Below, piece by piece: positions 7,811-14,768 of a stretch of 32,458 nt of DNA. Positions within the stretch are counted from its first letter, which is position 1; every line of letters starts with the position of its first letter. The notes under the pieces were generated by a model. That model had not been told where the DNA came from and made no database searches. It saw only the letters and a list, made by a program, of their open reading frames with translations. Where the stretch lies: the NCBI GenBank assembly GCA_945897825.1, contig CAMDGX010000051.1:1-32458 (forward strand). The letters run 5' to 3'. The stretch is from Asaia bogorensis (lineage in GTDB: Bacteria > Pseudomonadota > Alphaproteobacteria > Acetobacterales > Acetobacteraceae). A program made the translations under genes and the position numbers.

Positions 7811-8824
7811 ATGAATTCGCCGTCCGTGACCATCACCCCTCCCGCCCCTGCCGCCGGCCTCGAGGCCGCCATCGGCAACACGCCGCTGATCCGCCTGCGC
7901 CGCGCCTCGGAGGCAACGGGCTGCACCATCCTGGGCAAGGCCGAGTTCATGAACCCCGGCGGCTCCGTGAAGGACCGCGCGGGGCTGGCAATCATCGAGG
8001 ATGCGGAGCGCCGCGGCCTGCTGAAGCCGGGCGGCACGGTGGTGGAGGGCACCGCCGGCAACACCGGCATCGGCCTCACCCTGGTCGGCAACGCCAAGGG
8101 TTACCGCTCGGTCATCGTCATGCCGGAAACCCAAAGCCGCGAGAAGATCGACTTCCTGCGCATGATCGGCGCCGATCTGCGCCTGGTGCCGGCCAAGCCG
8201 TTCCGCGACCCCGGCAACTACGTGCACTATTCCCGCCGACTGGCCGAGGAACTGGGCGCCGTCTGGGCCAACCAGTTCGACAACCTCGCCAACCGCGAGG
8301 GCCACCGCGCCACCACGGGCCCCGAGATCTGGCAGCAGACCGAAGGGAAGGTCGATGCCTTCACCTGCGCCTGCGGCACCGGCGGCACCCTGGCCGGGGT
8401 GGCGATGGCGCTCAAGGCGGCGAACCCCAAGGTGCGCATCACCCTGGCCGACCCCGAGGGCAGCGGTCTCTACGGCTGGGTCACCAGCAACGACCTCACC
8501 GTCGAGGGCAGCTCGATCACCGAGGGCATCGGCCAGTCGCGCGTGCCGGAGAACCTCGCCGGCGCACCGATCGACGACGCCGTGCGCATCCCCGATGCCG
8601 AGGCGCTGGAGCAGGTGTTCGACCTGCTGATCCACGAGGGCCTGTCGGTCGGCGGCTCGGCCGGCATCAACGTCGCGGCCGCGATCCGGGTGGCCAAGGC
8701 GATGGGGCCCGGGCACACCATCGTCACCATCCTCTGCGACGGTGGGGCGCGGTACCAGTCCAAGCTGTTCAACCCGGAGTTCCTGCGCGGCAAGGGCCTG
8801 CCGACGCCGCCCTGGATGGGCTGA
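7811..8824 (+). CDS. cysK: Cysteine synthase / PLP-dependent beta-replacing enzyme
   Basis: A 337-residue fold-type II PLP enzyme. IGNTPLIRL is at 21-29 and the PLP lysine is Lys54 in GGSVKDRAG. The substrate loop is GTAGNTG (80-86) and the glycine-rich phosphate-binding loop is ACGTGGTLAG. The family makes cysteine from O-acetylserine and sulfide. The usual TSGNTG loop reads TAGNTG here, and the preceding EP is EG, as in some CysK paralogues with altered sulfur donors or desulfhydrase activity, so the symbol is provisional. The ATG at 7811 follows GAGAG. Its stop overlaps the ATG of the cupin gene by one base (TGATG), a translationally coupled pair. Confidence 0.87.
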   Translation: MNSPSVTITPPAPAAGLEAAIGNTPLIRLRRASEATGCTILGKAEFMNPGGSVKDRAGLAIIEDAERRGLLKPGGTVVEGTAGNTGIGLTLVGNAKGYRSVIVMPETQSREKIDFLRMIGADLRLVPAKPFRDPGNYVHYSRRLAEELGAVWANQFDNLANREGHRATTGPEIWQQTEGKVDAFTCACGTGGTLAGVAMALKAANPKVRITLADPEGSGLYGWVTSNDLTVEGSSITEGIGQSRVPENLAGAPIDDAVRIPDAEALEQVFDLLIHEGLSVGGSAGINVAAAIRVAKAMGPGHTIVTILCDGGARYQSKLFNPEFLRGKGLPTPPWMG

Positions 8825-9366
8825 TGCAGGCGCTCGACCACTTCCTGGGCCTCGCCGCCGCGACCGTCGCCGTCCAGGCCGCCGGAGCGGCGCAGGCAGC
8901 CGGCCGGCGCGTCGCCGCCTTGCTGGCCACACCGCCCGAACCCGCGGCCGCCCCCGCCGCGGCGCGACATCCCGCCTGCGCCCACCTGCCGGCTGCCATG
9001 GCCACCACGCCGCAGCCGCTGGCCGAGGCGTTCCGCGCGCTGGAGCCGCGGCTGGCCTGGCGCGGACGTGAGGGCCTTGCCGACCACTACGCCGGCGCGC
9101 CGGTGCTGGGCCCAAGGGGGCTGCAGCAGCGCGGCGGGCTGGTCGCCGGGTTCAGCCTGCTGGCCCCCGGCGCCACTTATCCCGATCACGACCATCCCCC
9201 GGAGGAGATCTACCTCGCCCTGTCCGGCGGCGAATGGTGGAACGCGGCAACGCCGTGGCACGCGCCCGGACCGGGCGGCATCGTGCACAACCCGCCGGGT
9301 ATCCTGCACGCGATGCGCGGCAGCGAGGCGCCGCTGCTGGCGATCTGGTTCCTGCTGCCGACGTAG
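8824..9366 (+). CDS. Cupin resembling DMSP lyase (DddL/DddQ family)
   Basis: A 180-residue protein with an Ala-rich helical N-terminus (about 1-60) and a C-terminal cupin. The cupin holds YPDHDHPPEEIY at 119-130, which fits the metal site HxHxxxExY (His122, His124, Glu128, Tyr130), plus a second motif with His155 and His162 (IVHNPPGILHAM). The tyrosine before the histidines and the HPxEExY pattern match the cupin DMSP lyases that cleave dimethylsulfoniopropionate to DMS and acrylate. The helical N-terminus also fits DddL-type proteins. Many relatives have unproven activity, so this is a family call. Overlap with the cysK homologue (TGATG) supports a role around organosulfur compounds, by inference. 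Confidence 0.68.
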   Translation: MQALDHFLGLAAATVAVQAAGAAQAAGRRVAALLATPPEPAAAPAAARHPACAHLPAAMATTPQPLAEAFRALEPRLAWRGREGLADHYAGAPVLGPRGLQQRGGLVAGFSLLAPGATYPDHDHPPEEIYLALSGGEWWNAATPWHAPGPGGIVHNPPGILHAMRGSEAPLLAIWFLLPT

Positions 9367-9382
9367 GAACGCCGCGTCCTAC
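9363..9382. terminator. Hairpin containing both facing stop codons
   Basis: GTAGGA (9363-9368) pairs with TCCTAC (9377-9382) around an 8-base loop. The TAG of the cupin gene and the TAG of the leftward permease gene lie in opposite arms, as at 6106-6123. No T-tract follows, so its strength as a terminator is doubtful. Confidence 0.45.
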
Positions 9383-10182
9383 CCCTTCGGCGCCCGTGGC
9401 CGCAGCAACTCCAGCATCGCCACCGTCAGCACCGACAGCACCACCAGGATGGTCGAGATCGCGGCGATCGTCGGGTCGATCTGGTCGCGCAGCGCGTTGA
9501 ACATCCGCCGTGGAAGGGTAGCCATCTCCCCGCCGGTGATGAAGAAGCTCACGATCACCTCGTCGAACGACGACAGGAAGGCGAGCAGCGCGCCGGATGC
9601 CACCGGCAGGCGGATCTGCGGCAGGGTGATCGACCAGAACGCCCGGAACCAGGTCGCCCCCAGGCTGCGCGCCACGCGCTCCTGCGCCATGTCGTAGCTG
9701 CGCAGGCCAGCACCGACGCTCACCACCACGAACGGCATCGACAGCATGGCGTGCGCGATCACCGTGCCCACCAGCGTGTTGTTCAGCCCGGTCTTGGCAT
9801 AGAGGTAGAAGATGCCCACGGCCGTCAGGATGGTCGGCACCAGCAGCGGCGCCAGGATCGCCAGGCGCAGCGCGTTGCCCCAGCGGAATCCGCCCAAATG
9901 CAGCCCGTATGCCGCCGCGATCCCGGCCGGCGTGGCCACCAGCGTGGTCAGCACCGCCACCTTCGTGCTCATCCAGGCGGCATCGCGCCATTCCACCGAG
10001 CCGAAGAACCCTTCGTACCAGCGCAGCGACCACGCCCGCGGCGGGAATTCCAGCAAGGTGGAGGCGGAGAACGACACCGGGATGACGATCAGGACCGGCA
10101 CGACCAGGAAGATCAGCACCAATGCCGAGAGCAGGAACAGCCACCAGCGCCGCCAGGGGGGGATCCAGTCGCCTTCGTTCAT
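9379..10182 (-). CDS. ABC transporter permease, polyamine type (PotC/PotI-like)
   Basis: A 267-residue inner-membrane permease with about six helices; the first is LFLLSALVLIFLVVPVLIVIPVSF. The cytoplasmic coupling loop ERVARSLGATWFRAFWSITLP is the EAA motif that contacts the ATPase. The family is binding-protein-dependent transport of spermidine, putrescine or similar cations (PotC/PotI). It is the last gene of a four-gene leftward operon and starts 25 bases after the stop of the other permease. No strong ribosome binding site is visible, which fits translation following the upstream gene. Confidence 0.9.
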   Translation of the reverse strand: MNEGDWIPPWRRWWLFLLSALVLIFLVVPVLIVIPVSFSASTLLEFPPRAWSLRWYEGFFGSVEWRDAAWMSTKVAVLTTLVATPAGIAAAYGLHLGGFRWGNALRLAILAPLLVPTILTAVGIFYLYAKTGLNNTLVGTVIAHAMLSMPFVVVSVGAGLRSYDMAQERVARSLGATWFRAFWSITLPQIRLPVASGALLAFLSSFDEVIVSFFITGGEMATLPRRMFNALRDQIDPTIAAISTILVVLSVLTVAMLELLRPRAPKG

Positions 10183-10207
10183 CGGTCGCGGTCCGTGATC
10201 AAGGTCA

Positions 10208-11089
10208 CTAATCCTGTCCCGTGATCTTCCCGACCGGGAAGATGCGCGAGAACACCCAGAAGATCAGAAGCGTCACCGCGAACAGCACCACCCCCAGCGA
10301 GCTCGCCGCCCCCCAGTCGAAATAGGTCGCCACATTCTGCTGGATCTTCATCGAGATCGTCGTCACCCGCCCGCCGCCAAGGAATTGCGGCGTGATGTAG
10401 AAGCCCAGGCACAGCACGAACACCATCACCGTCCCCGCCGCCAGCCCCGGCACCGTCAGCGGCAGGTACACCCGCCAGAAGGCCGAGACCGGTCCGGCCC
10501 CGAGGCTGGCCGCGGCGCGCACGTAGTCGCGGTCCAGTACCTTCATGTTGGCGTACAGCGGCAGTATCAGGAACGGCAGCATGATGTGCAGCATGCCGAT
10601 GGCCGTGCCGGTGAAGTTGTGCACCAGCGGCAGCGGCGTGTCGATCAGCCCCCACTTCATCAGCGTGGTGTTGATGATGCCGCGCCGCTGCAGCAGCACC
10701 AGCCAGGCATAGGTTCGCACCAGGAGCGCGGTCCAGAACGGCACCAGCACCAGCATCAGGCACACCGTCGCCCAGCGCCCCGGCAGCAGCGCGATCATGT
10801 AGGCCACCGGATAGCCCAGCAGCACCGCCAGCCCGGTGACCAACAGGGAAAGCTGGAACGTGACGACAAACACCGTGATGTACGCCGGCTCGTTGACCAT
10901 GCGCGCATAGTTGCCCAGGCCGAAGCCGCCCTCGTCGTACAGCGAAAGCCAGAACAGCCAGCCCACGGGCATGAACAGCAGCGCGCCAAGCAGCAGGAAG
11001 GCGGGCCCGGTCAGCCCGGCCAGCGTCAGCGTCTCGCGCTTGGCATCGGCGCGGATGCCGTCGGCATTGATGCCCGCCGCCGCACTCAC
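10208..11089 (-). CDS. ABC transporter permease, polyamine type (PotB/PotH-like)
   Basis: A 293-residue permease with about six helices. Typical PotB/PotH segments are visible: LLVRTYAWLVLLQRRGIINTTL, the LP(F/L)LILPLYANMK segment and the coupling loop YVRAAASLGAGPVSAFWRVYLP. It forms the membrane channel together with the neighbouring permease. The start is GTG 11089, which overlaps the stop of the ATPase gene as GTGA. The hydrophilic N-terminal 25 residues are usual for PotB/PotH homologues. The substrate is inferred from the operon and the divergent oxidase gene, not from permease residues. Confidence 0.9.
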   Translation of the reverse strand: MSAAAGINADGIRADAKRETLTLAGLTGPAFLLLGALLFMPVGWLFWLSLYDEGGFGLGNYARMVNEPAYITVFVVTFQLSLLVTGLAVLLGYPVAYMIALLPGRWATVCLMLVLVPFWTALLVRTYAWLVLLQRRGIINTTLMKWGLIDTPLPLVHNFTGTAIGMLHIMLPFLILPLYANMKVLDRDYVRAAASLGAGPVSAFWRVYLPLTVPGLAAGTVMVFVLCLGFYITPQFLGGGRVTTISMKIQQNVATYFDWGAASSLGVVLFAVTLLIFWVFSRIFPVGKITGQD

Positions 11090-12168
11090 GGCGCGCGCAC
11101 CAGCACGGCATCGGCCGGGTCCAGCGCCAGGCGGATCGCACCGCCGCGGCCGGGCAGCGTGGCGCTTTGCCCAGCCCGCGCCAGTTCGCGCAGCGTGACG
11201 ATGGCGCCGTCGGCCAGGCGAACATCGATGCGAAGCGTGTCGCCCTGGAACACCACGTCGTCGATCACCGCGTCGAGCAGGTTCGCCCCCGGCGGCGGCT
11301 GGCCCACCACGGGCGCGAGCTTCTCGGGGCGCAGCACCAGCAGGTAGTTGCCATCCGCGCCCGGCGCGCCGGCAACCGCGATCGGTTCACCCTTCCACCG
11401 CGCCACCCCACCTGCCACCGTCACCGGCAGGAAGGCGGAATCGCCGATGAAGTCGGCCACGAAATGGCTGGCCGGCTTCTCATACAGCGCCCGCGGCGTG
11501 TCGATCTGCTGGATGCGCCCGTGGTCGATCACCGCCACGCGGTCGGACATCGTCAGCGCCTCGCGCTGGTCGTGCGTCACGTAGATCACGGTCATGCCGA
11601 GGCGCTCGTGCAGCCGGCGGATCTCGATCTGCATCTGCTCGCGCAGCTTCTTGTCCAGGGCCGACAGCGGCTCGTCCATCAGCAGGATGCCCGGCTCGAA
11701 CACGATGGCGCGCGCCAGCGCCACGCGTTGCCGCTGCCCGCCCGAAAGCTGGTCCACCCGCCGCGCGCCGAGGTCGTCGAGCTGCACCAGCTCCAGTGCC
11801 CGCTTCACCCGAACCGCCTGCTCCGCCGCCCCGATGCCGCGCAGCTTCAGCGGGAAGGCGATGTTGCCCGCCACGTCCATATGCGGAAACAGCGCATAGC
11901 TCTGGAACACCACGCCCAGGTTCCGCTTGTGCGGCGGCGTGCGCACCATCTCCACCCCGCCGAACGACAGGCTTCCCGCGTCCGGCCGCGTGAACCCGGC
12001 CAGGATCATCAACAGCGTCGTCTTGCCGGAGCCGGACGGGCCGAGCAGGGTCACGAACTCCCCGCTCGCCACATCGAGGTCGACCGCATCGAGCGCGGCC
12101 GCGCGTCCGTAGCGCTTGGTCAGCCCCCGGACGGCGATCGGCAGCGCCGCCCGGTTCGTGGTGCCCAC
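11086..12168 (-). CDS. ABC transporter ATP-binding protein, polyamine type (PotA/PotG-like)
   Basis: A 360-residue ATPase with Walker A GPSGSGKT (43-50), Q-loop Gln89, signature LSGGQRQR (141-148), Walker B ILLMDEP with catalytic Glu166 and the switch YVTHD. The C-terminal third is a TOBE-type domain, as in PotA. It powers the two permeases. The frame remains open far upstream, through the binding-protein gene region in another frame. The start is placed at GTG 12168 because it lies two bases past the binding-protein stop and gives the normal family length. Three consecutive close or overlapping junctions show a single operon. Confidence 0.92.
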   Translation of the reverse strand: MGTTNRAALPIAVRGLTKRYGRAAALDAVDLDVASGEFVTLLGPSGSGKTTLLMILAGFTRPDAGSLSFGGVEMVRTPPHKRNLGVVFQSYALFPHMDVAGNIAFPLKLRGIGAAEQAVRVKRALELVQLDDLGARRVDQLSGGQRQRVALARAIVFEPGILLMDEPLSALDKKLREQMQIEIRRLHERLGMTVIYVTHDQREALTMSDRVAVIDHGRIQQIDTPRALYEKPASHFVADFIGDSAFLPVTVAGGVARWKGEPIAVAGAPGADGNYLLVLRPEKLAPVVGQPPPGANLLDAVIDDVVFQGDTLRIDVRLADGAIVTLRELARAGQSATLPGRGGAIRLALDPADAVLVRAP

Positions 12169-12170
12169 GG

Positions 12171-13190
12171 TCAGCGCTGCAGGAACGCGTCCATGCGCTC
12201 CGTCAGCTTCGGCAGGTGTTCGCGCCAGAAGTCGAAGTTCATCACCGTCTGCTTCGCCGCGTTGGCCGGCGCGGAGTTGATGCCTGCCGCCTGCTGCGGC
12301 GTGATCTTGCCGGTTTCGAACGCCTTGGCGGTGATCGGGCCGTAGTTGATGTACTTGGGAATGTCGGCCTGGATCACCGGATCGACCATCATGGCAATCA
12401 CCTTCTGCGCCAATGCCAGGTTCTTGGCCCCCTTCGGGATCACCAGGCAGTCGGCATTCAGGATGCCCTGGTTGTAGGTCGTCGCCGCCTTCGCTCCGTC
12501 CGCGATCGCCGCCGAGGCGCGCCCGTTCCAGATCGCCACCATGTCCGCCTCGCCGTCCTTCAGCAGCTGCGCGGACTGCGCGCCCGAGGCCCACCACGCC
12601 ACCACGTGCGGCTTGATCTTCTCCAGGCTGCGGATCGCGCGGTCCACATCGATCGGATACAGCTTGTCCAGCGGCACCCCGTCGGCCATCAGCGCGATCT
12701 CCATCGTCTCGCTGGCCCCGCGGGAGAGGGAGCGCGTGCCGGGGAACTTCTTGACGTCCCAGAAATCCGCCCAGGTCTGCGGCCCGTTCTGGCCGAACTT
12801 CTCCGTGTTCCACGCGATGATCGTGGAATAGTAGATCACCCCGATCCAGTCCTTGTGGACCATCGCCTTGTCGATGCCATCCGTCTTGACAACGGAGTAG
12901 TCCAGCGGCTCGAACAGCCCCTCCGCCGCCCCGCGCGCGCAACTCGCCGCCCCCAGATCCGCCACGTCCCACTTCACCGCATTCGCCCGCACCTGCGCGC
13001 GCACATCGGCAATGCCGGTCAGCGTGTCCTCCTTGATGACAATGCCGAGCGCCTTCTCGATCGGATCGAGCTGCGCCTTGCGCTGGGCCGCCTGGTAGGC
13101 GCCGCCGAAGGAGGCGAAGGTGATCGTCTGCTGCGCGGCCGCCGGCCCCGCGATCAGCAGCGCGGCGGCGGCATAGAGGGCGAGCTTCAT
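12171..13190 (-). CDS. Periplasmic polyamine-type solute-binding protein (PotD/PotF-like)
   Basis: A 339-residue extracellular solute-binding protein. The first 20 residues (MKLALYAAAALLIAGPAAAQ) are a Sec signal peptide with cleavage after AAA. The mature start TITFASFGGAYQAAQRKA and later motifs such as DVADLGAASC, TWADFWDVKKFPGTR and YINYGPITAKAFE fit the PotD/PotF branch (PF13416). The ATG at 13190 begins the signal peptide; an upstream in-frame ATG at 13238 would add a hydrophilic leader and is rejected. As first gene of the importer operon, it should deliver the amine to the permeases. The ligand residues were not checked against PotF or PotD. Confidence 0.9.
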   Translation of the reverse strand: MKLALYAAAALLIAGPAAAQQTITFASFGGAYQAAQRKAQLDPIEKALGIVIKEDTLTGIADVRAQVRANAVKWDVADLGAASCARGAAEGLFEPLDYSVVKTDGIDKAMVHKDWIGVIYYSTIIAWNTEKFGQNGPQTWADFWDVKKFPGTRSLSRGASETMEIALMADGVPLDKLYPIDVDRAIRSLEKIKPHVVAWWASGAQSAQLLKDGEADMVAIWNGRASAAIADGAKAATTYNQGILNADCLVIPKGAKNLALAQKVIAMMVDPVIQADIPKYINYGPITAKAFETGKITPQQAAGINSAPANAAKQTVMNFDFWREHLPKLTERMDAFLQR

Positions 13191-13209
13191 GGCTTCGTAT
13201 CCCTGTTCG

Positions 13210-13247
13210 ATTGCGTGATGAGCCTCGGGCGTTATCATCGGCGCAAT
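13210..13247. promoter_or_regulatory. Imperfect dyad near the importer start
   Basis: ATTGCG at 13210-13215 is repeated inverted as CGCAAT at 13242-13247, with inner GATGA and TCATC arms at slightly different spacing. It lies 20 to 57 bases upstream of the binding-protein ATG, where a regulator or promoter would act. Support is weak. Confidence 0.25.
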
Positions 13248-13288
13248 CCGTCGCGCCCGCCAAGCGAAAATCGATTCCGCCGCGCACT

Positions 13289-13304
13289 GGACCGGAACCG
13301 GTCC
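13289..13304. promoter_or_regulatory. Perfect 16-bp dyad in the polyamine divergent region
   Basis: GGACCGG-AA-CCGGTCC is a perfect 7-bp inverted repeat with a 2-base centre. It lies 41 bases upstream of the oxidase GTG and about 100 bases from the importer ATG. This is a natural place for an operator controlling uptake and catabolism together. No regulator gene is present in the window. Confidence 0.4.
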
Positions 13305-13344
13305 GCCGATGCACCATGCCCGCTCCCGCCGCAGGAGAGTCCGC

Positions 13345-14634
13345 GTGGCCCATTCCCGCTTGCCGCTGCCCCCCAGCCTCTACGCCGAAACCGCCCGCCC
13401 CCCAGCCGACACGCCACCGCTCGACGGCGACAAGTCCGTTTCCGTGGCGGTGATCGGCGGCGGCTTCACCGGCCTGTCCGCGGCGCTGCATCTTGCCGAG
13501 CAGGGCACCGACGTCGCGGTGCTGGAGGCGCATGAGCCGGGCTGGGGCGCATCGGGGCGCAATGGCGGCCAAGTGAACCCCGGCCTCAAGCACGACCCCG
13601 ATACCGTGGTGCGCGACTTCGGGTCCGACCTCGGCGAGCGGATGGTGGCAATGAGCTGGGGCGCGCCCAACACGGCGTTCGAGATCATCCGCAGGCACCA
13701 GATCCAGGCCGACGCCAGCCAGACCGGCACCATCCGCGCCGCCTGGATGCAGCCCAACGTGGCCGAGATCCACGCCAGCTACGAACAGGCGGCGAAGCGC
13801 AACCTGCCGGTCGAATTCCTCGACGCCGGGCGGATGCGCGAGGTGACCGGCACCGACCGCTATCTCTGCGCGGTGCTCGACCGCAGCGGCGGCCATGTGA
13901 ACCCGCTCGGCTATGCCCGCGGGCTGGCCCAGGCGGCGATCCAGGCAGGGGCCGCGGTCCATGGCGGAACGCCCGCGACGAAGGTCTGGCGCGACGGCGG
14001 CAAATGGCATGTCCAGACGCCGACCGGCACCGTCCACGCCGACCGGATCGTGCTCGGCACCAACGGCTACACCGACAACATCTGGCCGAACCTGCGCAAG
14101 ACCGTAGTGCCGGTGTTCAGCGCCGTGGTCGCCAGCGAACCGCTGTCGGACGAGATGGCCCGCGCCATCTTTCCGATCCGCTCCTCGCTGTACGAACTCG
14201 GCAAGGTCACCACCTACTACCGCCTCGACCGCCAGAACCGCGTTCTGATGGGTGGCCGCAGCGCGCAACGCCCGATCGAGGGGCCGGAGGAGCTGGGCTT
14301 CCTGCGCAAATACGCCGAACGCCTCTGGCCGCAGATGAAGGGCATCCGCTGGACCCATGGCTGGAACGGCCAGCTCGCCGTGACCACCGACTACTACCCG
14401 CATATCCACGAGCCGGCGCCGGGCGTGACGGTGTGCCTCGGCTACAACGGGCGCGGCGTGGCGATGGCGAGTGCCATGGGCCCGCAGCTGACAAGGCGCA
14501 TCCTCGGCGGCAGCCAGGCGGAGATCGACATGCCGATCACCGACCTCAAGCCGGTGCCGTTCCATGCGCTGTGGAAGACGGCGGTGGCGGCGCGAATCAC
14601 CTATGGGCGTATCCGGGATTACCTGCACGTTTGA
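13345..14634 (+). CDS. FAD-dependent amine oxidase, gamma-glutamylputrescine oxidase-like
   Basis: A 429-residue DAO-family flavoenzyme. The FAD-binding motif is VIGGGFTGLSAALHL (37-51, with GxGxxG at 38-43), followed by the GWGASGRNGGQVNPG segment typical of PuuB/OrdL oxidases. The C-terminal FAD contact is GYNGRGVAMASAMG. The N-terminal SLYAETA resembles the SYYxATA start of PuuB homologues. PuuB oxidises gamma-glutamylputrescine in putrescine breakdown. The start is GTG 13345, with AGGAG at 13333-13337 eight bases upstream; the ATG at 13309 lacks such a site. It is divergent from the polyamine importer, which supports an amine substrate. Other DAO amine oxidases remain possible. Confidence 0.85.
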   Translation: MAHSRLPLPPSLYAETARPPADTPPLDGDKSVSVAVIGGGFTGLSAALHLAEQGTDVAVLEAHEPGWGASGRNGGQVNPGLKHDPDTVVRDFGSDLGERMVAMSWGAPNTAFEIIRRHQIQADASQTGTIRAAWMQPNVAEIHASYEQAAKRNLPVEFLDAGRMREVTGTDRYLCAVLDRSGGHVNPLGYARGLAQAAIQAGAAVHGGTPATKVWRDGGKWHVQTPTGTVHADRIVLGTNGYTDNIWPNLRKTVVPVFSAVVASEPLSDEMARAIFPIRSSLYELGKVTTYYRLDRQNRVLMGGRSAQRPIEGPEELGFLRKYAERLWPQMKGIRWTHGWNGQLAVTTDYYPHIHEPAPGVTVCLGYNGRGVAMASAMGPQLTRRILGGSQAEIDMPITDLKPVPFHALWKTAVAARITYGRIRDYLHV

Positions 14635-14649
14635 GGAAGAAAGGAAGCG

Positions 14650-14768
14650 CTTCTTTTTTGAAAAAAAGAAGCAAAAAACTTTTACCCGGGGCGCTGGGAA
14701 TAACCCTCGACGCCAATGGATGAAGTTTTTTTGCTTCTTTTTGTTCACAAAAAGAAGGCCTTACTTCC
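14650..14768. repeat. Terminator-like palindromic element, copy 2
   Basis: The left hairpin is at 14650-14671 (CTTCTTTTTT / AAAAAAGAAG) and the right hairpin at 14734-14757 (CTTCTTTTTG / CAAAAAGAAG, loop TTCA). In the left stem the outer pair is C-G where copies 1, 3, 4 and 5 have G-C, a compensatory change. The left half of the central stem has diverged, leaving only AATGGATGAAGTTTTTTTG on the right. The right border GCCTTACTTCC (14758-14768) contains, on the minus strand, GGAAGTAAG with the stop codon of the P-type ATPase gene. The element lies between convergent genes. Confidence 0.82.

Noticed and set aside
11086-14748. A 1220-codon open frame on the minus strand
   Set aside because: Only the last 1083 bases (12168-11086) encode the ABC ATPase. 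The rest is antisense to the oxidase gene or out of frame with the binding-protein gene, with repetitive Arg/Gly/Ala composition; GC-rich DNA keeps such frames open.
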